From Halovibrio variabilis (GTDB lineage Bacteria > Pseudomonadota > Gammaproteobacteria > Pseudomonadales > Halomonadaceae), in assembly GCF_007991175.1 (NCBI RefSeq), contig NZ_BJXV01000003.1, positions 62,001-126,000 on the forward strand: 64,000 nt of DNA, in the 5' to 3' direction. The notes under the pieces are model-generated. The model saw only the letters and a program-made list of their open reading frames with translations. It was not told the origin of the DNA and did not search any database. The position numbers were made by a program, and so were the translations under genes. Position 1 is the stretch's first letter, and the number at the start of each line of letters is the position of its first letter. Below are positions 8,004 to 17,400 of this stretch, one piece after another.

Positions 8004-9011
8004 CTAGTCGTTATCGTTGTCACCCGCGTGGTGTTGACTCTGGCTTTGGTGCGGCGTCGTCGCCATCGGCACGGCGTCGTCATTAACGAAATAGGTCGCG
8101 CTCAGCGTAGCGTGGATGGCGGCAAAGCCAATCTGCAGCTCGTCGATAAACGCATGCAGCTTACTGGGCGAATGAGCTAGCGCTTGAATATCGGCGTCCA
8201 CCACGTCGGCACGCACCAGGGAAACCGTCGCTGCCGGGCGATCCTGGCGAGGCAAGAGCGTTAGTTCGTAGCCAAGTGTTTCCAGGCTGCAGGCAATCGA
8301 GCGCGGCAGGTTGGGGTCTTGTAACAAAAAGCGCAGCACATCCGGCCCGCGCACGCGCAGACGCACCTGCTGGCGATACATCTGATAAGCGGTGAGCGAC
8401 TTTAGCACGCTCATCCACTGCAGATTCTCAAACGGCAGCAGCTCTTCTGGGTTTTGCGGCAACAGGCTGGCGGAGCGCACATCGACAATCCGCGTGGTCA
8501 TATCGGCCCGTTCCAACTGACGCCCCAGCTCAATAAAAGTACGCGCCAGACCATGGCTTAAGGTGCCTTCAATGAGCCCGGTCAGGGTTTGGCAGCCACG
8601 AATGACGTTTTTAAGGAAGTTATCCCGCCGCCGCGGACTAACGCCGTTTTCTACGTGATCCGCCACGTTTAAATATAGCTGGTTAACCTCTTCCCAAATC
8701 TCCCGCGGCACCACGTCTCGGGTGGTTCTTAAATTTTCCCGGGCGCTCGCCAGCGCTGAAATAATCGAAATATCATTGTCGGTATCAGCGCATAAAAAGT
8801 GCACCACGCTACGTTCATCAAAGTCTGCATGGCGGGCGGTGAAGGCTTCCCGGCTGCCGGTCATTTCAATCAGTGGCGCCCAGCCCAGCGGCAGGCGCCC
8901 TGGCAAATCGAGCATAAGGTGACTATTGACGCTCAACAGGCGCGCGGTATCTTCTGCGCGCTCAATATAACGCGCCATCCAATAGAGGTTTTCTGCAACG
9001 CGTGACAGCAT
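8004..9011 (-). CDS. Alpha-E domain protein (DUF403/COG2307)
   Basis: A 335-residue protein beginning M-L-S-R-V-A-E-N-L-Y-W-M-A-R-Y-I-E-R-A-E-D, the standard opening of the Alpha-E family: helical proteins, rich in conserved acidic residues, that accompany circularly permuted ATP-grasp enzymes. The ATG at 9011 has AAGGAG upstream and lies four bases after the stop of the ATP-grasp gene, so the two form an operon. The family's biochemistry is not established; comparative genomics has linked it to ATP-grasp amidoligases and transglutaminases in a predicted peptide synthesis or modification pathway. The C-terminal tail (H-Q-S-Q-S-Q-H-H-A-G-D-N-D-N-D) is low complexity and likely disordered. Confidence 0.93.
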   Translation of the reverse strand: MLSRVAENLYWMARYIERAEDTARLLSVNSHLMLDLPGRLPLGWAPLIEMTGSREAFTARHADFDERSVVHFLCADTDNDISIISALASARENLRTTRDVVPREIWEEVNQLYLNVADHVENGVSPRRRDNFLKNVIRGCQTLTGLIEGTLSHGLARTFIELGRQLERADMTTRIVDVRSASLLPQNPEELLPFENLQWMSVLKSLTAYQMYRQQVRLRVRGPDVLRFLLQDPNLPRSIACSLETLGYELTLLPRQDRPAATVSLVRADVVDADIQALAHSPSKLHAFIDELQIGFAAIHATLSATYFVNDDAVPMATTPHQSQSQHHAGDNDND

Positions 9012-9015
9012 GGCG

Positions 9016-10497
9016 TTAGGCTCCTTTCGCCGCGGCCGCGGCCGCGTTATCGTCGGTTTCCACAATCCAGGTATCTTTACTGCCGCCGCCTTGGGAAGAG
9101 TTGACCACCAGCGAGCCCTCGATTAGCGCCACCCGGGTAAGGCCACCGGTGGTGACGTGGATTTCAGGTCCTGAGAGAATAAACGGGCGTAAATCCACGT
9201 GGCGCGGCTGCGCTAAACCATCGAAAAGGGTCGGCGTAGTCGATAGTGCCAGGGTAGGCTGAGCCATGTAGTTACGCGGGTTCGCCTTGATCAAACGGGC
9301 AAACTCTTCACGGGTTTCTTTCGTTGAGCGTGGGCCAATCAGCATACCGTAGCCCCCCGACTCGTTGGCCGGCTTCACCACCAATTCATCCAGGTGATCG
9401 AGTACATAGCGGCGGTCGTCCTCGAACATGCACAAATAGCTCGGCACGTTGGGCAGCAGCGGCTCCTGATCGAGATAGTAGCGAATCAGCGCGGGCACAA
9501 ACGCATAGACGACTTTGTCGTCAGCGACGCCAGCGCCGGGGGCATTGGCCAGCGCCACTTTGCCCGCCCGCCAAGCGCGCATTAGCCCTGCCACCCCTAG
9601 CATTGATGTCGGATTAAAGGCTTCCGGGTCTAAAAACTCGTCGTCCACACGGCGATAAATCACATCGACCCGGCGTCGTCCCTCCACGGTGCGCATATAT
9701 ACTACGTCATCGTCGTCGACGACTAGGTCGCTGCCCTGCACCAGTTCCACGCCCATTTGCTGGGCAAGGTAAGCGTGCTCAAAGTAGGCAGAGTTATAAA
9801 TACCCGGGGTCAGCACCACCACCTGGGGCTCATCCCCAGGCCGCGGCGACATCGCCGCCAGCATGTCGTAAAGATTGGCCACATAGTCATCCACGGGCAG
9901 AATTTTGCCTGAAGCAAACAGCTCCGGCAGCACCCGTTTGGTGACGTTGCGGTTTTCAAGCATGTAAGAGACGCCGGAAGGAATACGCAGGTTATCTTCC
10001 AGCACATACAGCGTACCCTCGCCATCGCGGACTAAGTCCGAGCCACACACATGCGCCCACACGCCGTGGGGAGGATTAATGCCGACACACTGGGGGCGAA
10101 AATTGACCGATTGCGCCAGCACTTCCGCAGGCAGTACTTTGTCCTTAATCACTTTTTGGTCGTGGTAAAGATCATCGATAAATAAATTCAACGCCTGCAC
10201 ACGCTGCTTAAGACCCGCCTCTGTTTTGCGCCACTCACTGGCGGGAATAATCCGCGGCACAATGTCAAAGGGCCAAGCCCGGTCGATCATGGCTCCTTCA
10301 GAATAAACGGTAAAGGTAATCCCCATGGTACGAATAGCGATCTCAGCGGCGGTTTTTCGCTCCGCCAACTCTTCGGCGCTAAACCTTGCCAACATGTTGC
10401 ACAGTTCACCCGCTGACGCGCGTGGCTGACCGGGTGCGGCCATCAGCTCATCGTAATAGTCACGACACGCATAGTTATTCCAATTCACTTGGCTCAT
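9016..10497 (-). CDS. Circularly permuted type 2 ATP-grasp protein (COG2308), stand-alone
   Basis: A 493-residue enzyme-like protein. Motifs expected for the family are present: E-D-N-L-R-I-P-S-G-V (167-176), L-T-P-G-I-Y-N-S-A-Y-F-E-H-A-Y-L-A (229-245), Y-R-R-V-D-D-E-F-L-D-P (281-291), the ATP-lobe motif K-P-A-N-E-S-G-G-Y-G-M-L (375-386) and Q-G-G-G-S-K-D-T-W near the C-terminus. It is therefore probably active as an ATP-dependent carboxylate-amine ligase; substrate unknown. It ends in an alanine run encoded by repeated GCGGCC. It is the first gene of a two-gene unit with the Alpha-E protein and divergent from the transglutaminase arm. Its intact ATP lobe contrasts with the fused copy at 14108-16531. 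Confidence 0.93.
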   Translation of the reverse strand: MSQVNWNNYACRDYYDELMAAPGQPRASAGELCNMLARFSAEELAERKTAAEIAIRTMGITFTVYSEGAMIDRAWPFDIVPRIIPASEWRKTEAGLKQRVQALNLFIDDLYHDQKVIKDKVLPAEVLAQSVNFRPQCVGINPPHGVWAHVCGSDLVRDGEGTLYVLEDNLRIPSGVSYMLENRNVTKRVLPELFASGKILPVDDYVANLYDMLAAMSPRPGDEPQVVVLTPGIYNSAYFEHAYLAQQMGVELVQGSDLVVDDDDVVYMRTVEGRRRVDVIYRRVDDEFLDPEAFNPTSMLGVAGLMRAWRAGKVALANAPGAGVADDKVVYAFVPALIRYYLDQEPLLPNVPSYLCMFEDDRRYVLDHLDELVVKPANESGGYGMLIGPRSTKETREEFARLIKANPRNYMAQPTLALSTTPTLFDGLAQPRHVDLRPFILSGPEIHVTTGGLTRVALIEGSLVVNSSQGGGSKDTWIVETDDNAAAAAAKGA

Positions 10498-10861
10498 GGG
10501 CGCTCTCCTGGCGCTGGGGTGGACGCGGCAATGTCCTTAATGCTCAGTGTAGGTCTGCCGCGTGCAAAACATTCCAATAATTCAGAGCAATATACGTACC
10601 ATCTTTTGCGTTATTTCAACGCTTGCTTACCCAAACGTTACTTATCGGAAATTTTGAGCACTCAATAGCGTCTCAGTGCACTGTTTTAGCGCACCCAAGA
10701 GGCTTCAATTTGGTGCACTAGCGCATTTCCACTCTTGTTAAACGCCTTAGGCCAGATACCAGCTGCAAAAAAGTAAAAGTGGAACGATACTTGCGGAACA
10801 TTCGGTTATTCCCTAACGCAACCGACTATCCGGTTGATAACGGTTCCTTTGAGGGTGGCCC
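10498..10861. promoter_or_regulatory. Divergent promoter region between the two arms of the ATP-grasp/transglutaminase locus
   Basis: A 364-bp gap between two divergent operons, so promoters for both should lie here. The sequence is more AT-rich than the genes. A small hairpin AACCG-ACTATC-CGGTT lies at about 10820-10835, shortly before GAGGGTGG, the ribosome-binding site of the plus-strand gene. I could not assign convincing -35/-10 pairs and saw no small gene. Confidence 0.5.
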
Positions 10862-13800
10862 ATGACCATTCGCGTTGCCTTGTATCATCGTACGACTTAC
10901 CACTTTGACCGCCCGGTGCTTCTTTCGCCCCATGTGATTCGGCTACGCCCGGCGCCTCACTGCCGCACGCATATTGAGGCGTACTCGCTCAAACTCTCCG
11001 GCGATGACCACTTTATCAATTGGCAACAGGATCCCTTCGGCAACTTCAATGCCCGCGTGGTGTTCCCCGAACCACGTAAAGAGTTAACCATTGCCGTCGA
11101 GCTCATTGCCCCGATGACGGTAATCAATCCGTTTGATTTCTTTTTAGATGAGATTGCCCAAACGATCCCGTTTGCCTACCCAGCGTCATTGCGCCAAGAA
11201 TTAAGCCCTTACCTGGAAATAACCGAAGCCGGGCCGCGGCTGATGGCGTGGCTTGAAACCGTCCCGCGCACCCCCACCACGACCGTCGATTTTTTGGTTG
11301 CGCTGAACCAGCGCCTGCAGGACGACATCGGCTACTTGGTACGTTTAGAACCCGGCGTGCAAAGCTGTGAAGAAACGCTGACGCTTGCCAGCGGCTCCTG
11401 CCGCGACAGCGCCTGGCTGCTGGTGCAGATTTTTCGTCATCTGGGGCTCGCCGCACGCTTTGTGTCGGGCTACCTGATTCAGCTCAAGTCGGATGTCAAA
11501 GCGCTGGATGGCCCCAGCGGTAGCGAGGAGGATTTCACCGACCTACATGCCTGGACCGAAGTATTCCTGCCTGGGGCCGGTTGGGTAGGCCTGGACCCGA
11601 CCTCGGGCCTGTTCGCGGGCGAAGGCCATATTCCGTTAGCCGCCACCCCCACCATCGGCAGTGCAGCGGCGATCACCGGGTCTTCAGAAAAGTGTGAGGT
11701 CAGCTTTGATGTCACCATGGAAGTCGAGCGCATTCACGAAGACCCGCGAATCACCAAGCCGTATAGCGATGAGCAGTGGCAGCGCATCGGCGCGCTAGGC
11801 GACCAGGTTGACGCTGAGCTTAACCAGCAGGACGTACGCCTGACCATGGGTGGCGAGCCGACCTTTGTGTCGGTGGATGACATGGAAAGCCCGCAGTGGA
11901 ATACCCAAGCGCTAGGCGAACACAAGCGCGAATGCGCCGAGGTGCTGCTGGCTCGCCTTCAGGCGGCTTTCGCCCCCGGCAGTGTGATTCAGCAGCAGCA
12001 AGGGAAAAGGTACCCCGGCGAACCGCTACCGCGCTGGGCGTTGGCCTGCTACTGGCGTAAAGACGGCGCGCCGCTATGGCGGAACCCACAGTGGTTAGCC
12101 TTTATGCCGGACGCGCCCGAGGTAGCCGCGGACGACGTAACCGCTCAGCGCTTTACCACCGCGCTAAGCGAGCGTTTGAGCGTGGCCGAGCGCCACTGGC
12201 ACTCAGCCTATGAAGATAGCGCTTATTATCGTTGGCAAGAGCAATCGCTGCCGATCAACGTTGACCCACGCAACGCCACTGTCAACGACGGTGCTGAACG
12301 TCAGCGGCTAGCACGGCTATTGCAGCAGGGCCTGGACGCCGTGGTCGGCTATGCACTGCCCCTGCGCCATTCGCTTAGCCAGGCCCACCGCTGGGAAACT
12401 TGCCGCTGGCCGCTCAAGCGCGAGCATCTTTTTTTAGTGCCCGGCGATTCGCCCATAGGGCTGCGCCTGCCACTCTCCGCCTTGCCGTGGGCCGACCCGG
12501 ATCAAGCACCGACGGAAAGTGACCACCAGAACGGCATTATCCATACCAGCCTATGCGTGGAGCCTCGCGATGGCCGTTTGCATATTTTCCTGCCGCCGCT
12601 GACCCACCTGGAACACTATTTTGATCTGATCAATAGCGTGGAAGAATGCGCCTGCGAGCTGGCTTGCCCGGTCGTCATTGAAGGCTACGCACCGCCCCAG
12701 GATTCGCGCTTGGAAAAATTGATGGTGACGCCCGACCCCGGTGTGATCACTGTCAATATGATGCCGGCAGCGAGTTGGCAAACCCTGGTGGCGCAGACCG
12801 AACGCCTCTATGCCGATGCGTGGGCGTCGCGCCTGGGCACCGAGAAATTTATGCTTGATGGGCGCCATACCGGCACCGGCGGCGGCCACCAGATCACCCT
12901 GGGTGGCATCACCCCTGACGACTCGCCGTTTTTACGCCGCCCGGATCTGCTCGCCAGCATAGTGACTTACTGGCAGCACCATCCGAGCCTGTCATACCTG
13001 TTTGCAGGCTTATTTACTGGCCCTGCCAGCCAGGCCCCGAGGATGGATGAAACCCGCCACGAGGCACTTTACGAGCTGGAAATCGCCCTCCAGCAAATGC
13101 CTGCAGGCGACCTGAATCAGCCTTGGCTAGTGGATCAGCTGCTACGCCCCTTGCTCACCGATTTAACCGGCAACAGCCAACGCGCCGAGCTGTGTATCGA
13201 CAAACTCTACCCACCGGATAGCGGCGATAGGCAGCTAGGCCTGTTAGCGCTACGCGGCTTTGAAATGCCGCCGCATGCCCGCATGGGGCTGATGCAAATG
13301 CTGCTGGTCCGCGCCCTGGTGGCACGCTGCTGGAAAACGCCTTACCGGGCCAAACCAGTGCGGTGGGGCAGCGCCTTGCAGGATCGCTGGATGCTGCCCC
13401 ATTACCTGTGGAGTGACCTTGGCGATGTGCTCGACGATTTACGCTGCCATGGCTTCGATTTTGACCTGGCGTGGTTTGCGCCCTTCCTGGCGTTTCGCTT
13501 TCCGCTACACGGTCGCCTGCACACTCCCATGCTGGATATCGAGCTGCGCCAAGCCATCGAACCCTGGCATGTCGCGGGTGACGAGGCCGGCGCTGGCGGC
13601 ACTGGCCGCTACGTCGACTCCTCAGTGGAGCGCCTGGAAGTCAACGTCAGCGGCATGAGCGGTGACCGTTACGTGGTGACCTGCAACGGTCGCCGGGTAC
13701 CACTTTCCGCAACGGGCAGAAACGGTGAAGCGGTGGCCGGGGTGCGCTACCGTGCCTGGCAGCCGCCCTTGGCGCTGCATTCGGCGCCGCATTCGCAAAT

Positions 13801-14056
13801 TCCCATTCACGCACCGCTGGTGTTTGACGTGGTCGACACCTGGAACCAGCGCTCCGTCGCGGGCTGTACTTACCACGTGGCGCACCCCACTGGCCGCCAC
13901 TTTGATACCTTTCCGGTCAACGCCTTTGAAGCCGAAGCGCGCCGACTAGGCCGCTTTAGTGACAGCGGCCATCGCCATGGCCATCAGGTCCCCAAGCTGG
14001 AATCCCCCAGCCTGGAGCTACCGCAGACCCTCGACCTGCGCTGGACGCCAAGCTAA
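10862..14056 (+). CDS. Large transglutaminase family protein with C-terminal DUF2126
   Basis: A 1064-residue protein. Residues 1-300 are a transglutaminase-like cysteine peptidase domain: an N-terminal beta region, then the core with nucleophile Cys180 in G-S-C-R-D-S-A-W, His229 in D-L-H-A-W-T-E-V-F and Asp245 in G-L-D-P-T-S-G, a complete Cys-His-Asp triad. Residues from about 320 to the end are DUF2126, opening L-T-M-G-G-E-P-T-F-V-S. No signal peptide is seen, so it should act in the cytoplasm. In the predicted amidoligase pathway such proteins would hydrolyse or transfer isopeptide bonds made by the ATP-grasp partner; this is inference from co-occurrence. Length is normal for the family. 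It leads the plus-strand arm, 51 bases before the fused ATP-grasp/Alpha-E gene. Confidence 0.93.
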   Translation: MTIRVALYHRTTYHFDRPVLLSPHVIRLRPAPHCRTHIEAYSLKLSGDDHFINWQQDPFGNFNARVVFPEPRKELTIAVELIAPMTVINPFDFFLDEIAQTIPFAYPASLRQELSPYLEITEAGPRLMAWLETVPRTPTTTVDFLVALNQRLQDDIGYLVRLEPGVQSCEETLTLASGSCRDSAWLLVQIFRHLGLAARFVSGYLIQLKSDVKALDGPSGSEEDFTDLHAWTEVFLPGAGWVGLDPTSGLFAGEGHIPLAATPTIGSAAAITGSSEKCEVSFDVTMEVERIHEDPRITKPYSDEQWQRIGALGDQVDAELNQQDVRLTMGGEPTFVSVDDMESPQWNTQALGEHKRECAEVLLARLQAAFAPGSVIQQQQGKRYPGEPLPRWALACYWRKDGAPLWRNPQWLAFMPDAPEVAADDVTAQRFTTALSERLSVAERHWHSAYEDSAYYRWQEQSLPINVDPRNATVNDGAERQRLARLLQQGLDAVVGYALPLRHSLSQAHRWETCRWPLKREHLFLVPGDSPIGLRLPLSALPWADPDQAPTESDHQNGIIHTSLCVEPRDGRLHIFLPPLTHLEHYFDLINSVEECACELACPVVIEGYAPPQDSRLEKLMVTPDPGVITVNMMPAASWQTLVAQTERLYADAWASRLGTEKFMLDGRHTGTGGGHQITLGGITPDDSPFLRRPDLLASIVTYWQHHPSLSYLFAGLFTGPASQAPRMDETRHEALYELEIALQQMPAGDLNQPWLVDQLLRPLLTDLTGNSQRAELCIDKLYPPDSGDRQLGLLALRGFEMPPHARMGLMQMLLVRALVARCWKTPYRAKPVRWGSALQDRWMLPHYLWSDLGDVLDDLRCHGFDFDLAWFAPFLAFRFPLHGRLHTPMLDIELRQAIEPWHVAGDEAGAGGTGRYVDSSVERLEVNVSGMSGDRYVVTCNGRRVPLSATGRNGEAVAGVRYRAWQPPLALHSAPHSQIPIHAPLVFDVVDTWNQRSVAGCTYHVAHPTGRHFDTFPVNAFEAEARRLGRFSDSGHRHGHQVPKLESPSLELPQTLDLRWTPS

Positions 14057-14107
14057 TGCTTTCCTATTAGCTAGCGGTGCAGGATAATCAGCGGCCTACT
14101 TCTCAGG

Positions 14108-16531
14108 ATGACCAGGACAATGACGGCCCCTGTCTCTACCTCGCTTCTCGCGCCTGTTAAACATGGGCTCGTTGAGGATTACTTGAATCAGCTAGGCAAG
14201 GGACAGCCCGGCACGTTTGACGCCATGCTCGATGGTCAGGGGCAGCTGCGCCCCGGTTGGCAGAGCTTACTCGGCTGCTTGGAGGCCCTGGGTCCGGAAG
14301 GCCGCTATCAACAGCATGAAGAGATCCAGCGACTGCTAGCCGAAAACGGCGTGATTTTCAATCGGCACGACGACACCCAGGGGCGTTCGTGGCGGCTTGA
14401 CCCGCTGCCCTGGGTGATTGATGAAGCGCAGTGGCAAACATTAGTGGCGGGCTTAGTCCAGCGCAGCCGGCTACTCAGCGCCCTCTATGACGACCTTTAC
14501 GGGCCCAAAACGCTGTTTGCGGCGGGGCTATTACCGGCTCAGGCACTGCTTGCATCGCCGCACTTACTATTACCCTGCCATCAGTCACTGCCCGATCAGC
14601 GTTCCGCGATCAACTTCCATGCCGTGGATGTCATTCAGGACACTCAAGGCCAGTGGCGGGTAATCGCAGACCGGTTGCAGGCGCCGTCAGGCACGGGGTT
14701 TGCGCTTGAAAACCGCATCCTGATGGCCCGCGCGCTGCCCGACATGTACCGCAATGCGCCATTGAAGCGGTTAGCCGGTTTTCTTGACCTGCACCACCGC
14801 ATGCTCATCGCAATGGCCTATTACCATCGTGATAATCCAACGCTTATTTTGCTGACCCCAGGGCCGTCCAGCCCGCGCTATTTTGAGCACGCCTATTTGG
14901 CCAACTATCTCAATATTGCGCTGGTGGAAGGTCAGGATTTAGTCGTCCGCGATAGCCAAGTATGGCTGCGCACGTTAGGCGGCTTAAAGCCAGTGGATGT
15001 GGTATTGCGCCACTGCGATGACGCCTATTGCGACCCGCTGGAGCTGCGCGGCGATTCGCCGCTAGGCGTGCCTGGCATGCTGCAGACCATGCGCGCAGGC
15101 AAGGTGGCCCTGTCTAACGCTTTAGGGGTGGGCATTTTGGAAGACCCCGTGCTTGCCGACTACCTGCCTGCGCTATGCGAGCACCTGCTGGGTGAGCCGT
15201 TACGGCTAGCCAATGCGGATACCTCGACGGTGCCCGCCACGGCGCCGATGTTTGATAGCCACCTGCAGCGTTTAGAGCCCGCCTCCTTGAACCTACGCTG
15301 CTTTGTCACCCGCACACCGGACAGCGCCAGTGGAAAGCGCAGCGCCGACAATGACTATCAAGTCATGCCCGGCGGTTTAGCCTGGGTCGGCAAGCCTGGG
15401 TCGCCGTCGTTAAGCAGCACCGTCGTTAAGGATGTGTGGGTCACGGCCGCCTCGCCCCAGCCCCATGTTAGCCAGCTACGCCAGGCCCGCGGCCCGGTGG
15501 TCGCCACCCGCGACGGCACCGACCTGCCCAGCCGGGTGGCCGAAAGCCTGTTTTGGCTAGGTCGCTACGGCGAACGCTTGGATACCCGCGCGCGACTATT
15601 GCGTGAAGCGCTGCTGAGGTTGATGGAGTATGACCAGGATGACATTGCCGACCAATTGCTGGATGAGCTGCTGCTGGCGTTGGATATCACCACGCTCAAC
15701 GAGGACGCCGCGCAGCGTGCGCAGGCACCGCGGATTGGGTTTGAGCTAAAGCGCGCCGCGCTGCTGGCGCAATTCGATGACGTCGACCCGCAGGCGCTGC
15801 AGCCACTGTTTGCCCAGCTCATGCGCAGTGCGCGCAGCGTGCGCGATCATTTGGGCGACGACTCCTGGCGCGTCGTGCACCAGCTAGGCGAGCAAATAGC
15901 CACGTTTAATACCCATTTAGGCACCAGTGCGGCACGCCGCGCCTGCGAAGGGCTATCGGCCCAGTTAGCGGCCTTCTTCGGGCTGTGCAATGAAACCATG
16001 CCGCACCACTTCGGCTGGCGATTTATGGATATCGGCCGTTTTTTGGATCGCGTACTGGGGCTACTCAAGCTGCTCAAGCTGACTCTCCATGCCCCGCACT
16101 CACCGGGGCTTGCGCTATGGGAAGTAGTACTCGCCACTACCGATAACTTTACCGCCTACCGGCGGCGCTATCGCAGCGAGCTCCACCCCGCGGCGATTCT
16201 GGACCTCTTGCTGTTTGACGAAACGAATCCCCGCTCGGTGGGCTATATGCTCAAGCGCATTGAGCGGCAAATGGACCAACTGCCCGGCAGTTCATCGCCT
16301 TACCGTAATGCAGAACGACGGCTGTTGATTCAGGCCAATGCGGCGCTGCACTTGGCCGATATTGATCGCTTGAGCCATTTAGCCGACACCTCAGAGGCGC
16401 AAGCAGCGCTAGCGCAACTGCTGGATGCCTTGATAGCCCCCTTGAGCGCGCTTTCTGAGGCGATAAGTCAGAGCCATTTCAGCCACGTGGAGCGGCCACG
16501 CCAGCTTGTCAGCATGGAGCCCGACGCATGA
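14108..16531 (+). CDS. Circularly permuted ATP-grasp / Alpha-E fusion protein with a shortened ATP lobe
   Basis: An 807-residue fusion. Residues 1-450 match the stand-alone ATP-grasp protein: A-L-E-N-R-I (199-204), L-T-P-G-P-S-S-P-R-Y-F-E-H-A-Y-L-A (249-265) and R-H-C-D-D-A-Y-C-D-P (301-310) correspond. Residues from about 471 on are Alpha-E, opening L-P-S-R-V-A-E-S-L-F-W-L-G-R-Y. Around residue 370 (DNA about 15215), however, roughly 65 residues present in the stand-alone protein are missing, including K-P-A-x-x-x-G-G-x-G. The later Q-G-G-G-S-K-D motif is also changed. ATP binding is therefore doubtful. The Alpha-E part looks complete. An alternative ATG at 14120 fits the ribosome-binding site better. 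The stop overlaps the next transglutaminase gene by four bases. Confidence 0.92.
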   Translation: MTRTMTAPVSTSLLAPVKHGLVEDYLNQLGKGQPGTFDAMLDGQGQLRPGWQSLLGCLEALGPEGRYQQHEEIQRLLAENGVIFNRHDDTQGRSWRLDPLPWVIDEAQWQTLVAGLVQRSRLLSALYDDLYGPKTLFAAGLLPAQALLASPHLLLPCHQSLPDQRSAINFHAVDVIQDTQGQWRVIADRLQAPSGTGFALENRILMARALPDMYRNAPLKRLAGFLDLHHRMLIAMAYYHRDNPTLILLTPGPSSPRYFEHAYLANYLNIALVEGQDLVVRDSQVWLRTLGGLKPVDVVLRHCDDAYCDPLELRGDSPLGVPGMLQTMRAGKVALSNALGVGILEDPVLADYLPALCEHLLGEPLRLANADTSTVPATAPMFDSHLQRLEPASLNLRCFVTRTPDSASGKRSADNDYQVMPGGLAWVGKPGSPSLSSTVVKDVWVTAASPQPHVSQLRQARGPVVATRDGTDLPSRVAESLFWLGRYGERLDTRARLLREALLRLMEYDQDDIADQLLDELLLALDITTLNEDAAQRAQAPRIGFELKRAALLAQFDDVDPQALQPLFAQLMRSARSVRDHLGDDSWRVVHQLGEQIATFNTHLGTSAARRACEGLSAQLAAFFGLCNETMPHHFGWRFMDIGRFLDRVLGLLKLLKLTLHAPHSPGLALWEVVLATTDNFTAYRRRYRSELHPAAILDLLLFDETNPRSVGYMLKRIERQMDQLPGSSSPYRNAERRLLIQANAALHLADIDRLSHLADTSEAQAALAQLLDALIAPLSALSEAISQSHFSHVERPRQLVSMEPDA

Positions 16532-17400
16532 ACTACACGCTGCGCCATACCACCCGCTACCACTACAGCGCCCCCGTGACCCTGTGCCATAGCGAAGCCC
16601 GGGTGCTACCGCGTGAAACGCCCTATCAGCAGTGCGGCGCCTCGGCATTACAGATTAGCCCGGCGCCCCAGGTGCAGAGCGAACGCCGCGACGTGTTTGG
16701 CAATCGGGTGCTTTATTTTGCACTCGAAGAGGTCCACCAGAGCCTGGACGTCACCGTGGTCACGCCGCTTTATACCCAGCCGTTAGCCGCGCTACCGAGC
16801 ACCTCGCCGAGCTGGGAAAACGTGGCTCAGCAGCTCTGCCAGGCAGGCAGCTTTGACCTTCAGCTCTACCGCCTGGACTCGCCGTTTATCCGCCGAAACG
16901 ATGCATTGGCCACCTTTGCCCACCGCTGTTTTACCCCAGGCAGGCCCATCGTCGAGGCAGCGCTAGCGCTTAATGAACTGATTTATCAAACCTTTGAATA
17001 CGACGCCAGCTTCACCACCCTAGCGACGCCGCTAAGCGAGGTGCTCGCCCAACGGCGCGGCGTCTGCCAAGACTTCGCCCATCTGGCGATTGGCGCACTG
17101 CGTTCGGTAGGGCTTGCCGCCCGCTATGTTAGCGGCTATTTAGAAACCCAGCCGCCACCGGGCCAGCCACGGCTTATAGGCGCAGATGCTTCCCATGCGT
17201 GGCTGGCTACCTGGATTCCCGACTGGGGCTGGCTAGCCCTCGACCCCACTAACGGCACCGTGGCCGGTGAGCAACACCCGGTGCTGGCGTGGGGACGCGA
17301 CTACGCGGATGTGGCCCCGCTCAAAGGGGTGATGAATGGCGGCGGCGAACATCGTTTAGAGGTAGAGGTCGACGTCAGGCCTTCTCATAGGCGGCCTTAA
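16528..17400 (+). CDS. Small transglutaminase family protein
   Basis: A 290-residue transglutaminase-like protein with an N-terminal beta-sheet extension (M-N-Y-T-L-R-H-T-T-R-Y-H-Y) and a catalytic core at about 150-245. The triad is visible: Cys180 in R-G-V-C-Q-D-F-A-H, His223 in S-H-A-W and Asp239 in L-D-P-T-N-G-T. No signal peptide is seen. It starts in an ATGA overlap with the ATP-grasp/Alpha-E fusion, so its synthesis is coupled to it, completing the three-gene arm. Its 3' end overlaps the convergent DUF3581 gene by 26 bases. Biological substrate unknown; by context it should cleave or transfer the product of the ATP-grasp ligase. Confidence 0.93.
   Translation: MNYTLRHTTRYHYSAPVTLCHSEARVLPRETPYQQCGASALQISPAPQVQSERRDVFGNRVLYFALEEVHQSLDVTVVTPLYTQPLAALPSTSPSWENVAQQLCQAGSFDLQLYRLDSPFIRRNDALATFAHRCFTPGRPIVEAALALNELIYQTFEYDASFTTLATPLSEVLAQRRGVCQDFAHLAIGALRSVGLAARYVSGYLETQPPPGQPRLIGADASHAWLATWIPDWGWLALDPTNGTVAGEQHPVLAWGRDYADVAPLKGVMNGGGEHRLEVEVDVRPSHRRP

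Noticed and set aside
12551-12889. Antisense open frame within the large transglutaminase gene
   Set aside because: Opposite strand to a gene with a full catalytic triad and DUF2126; shadow frame.
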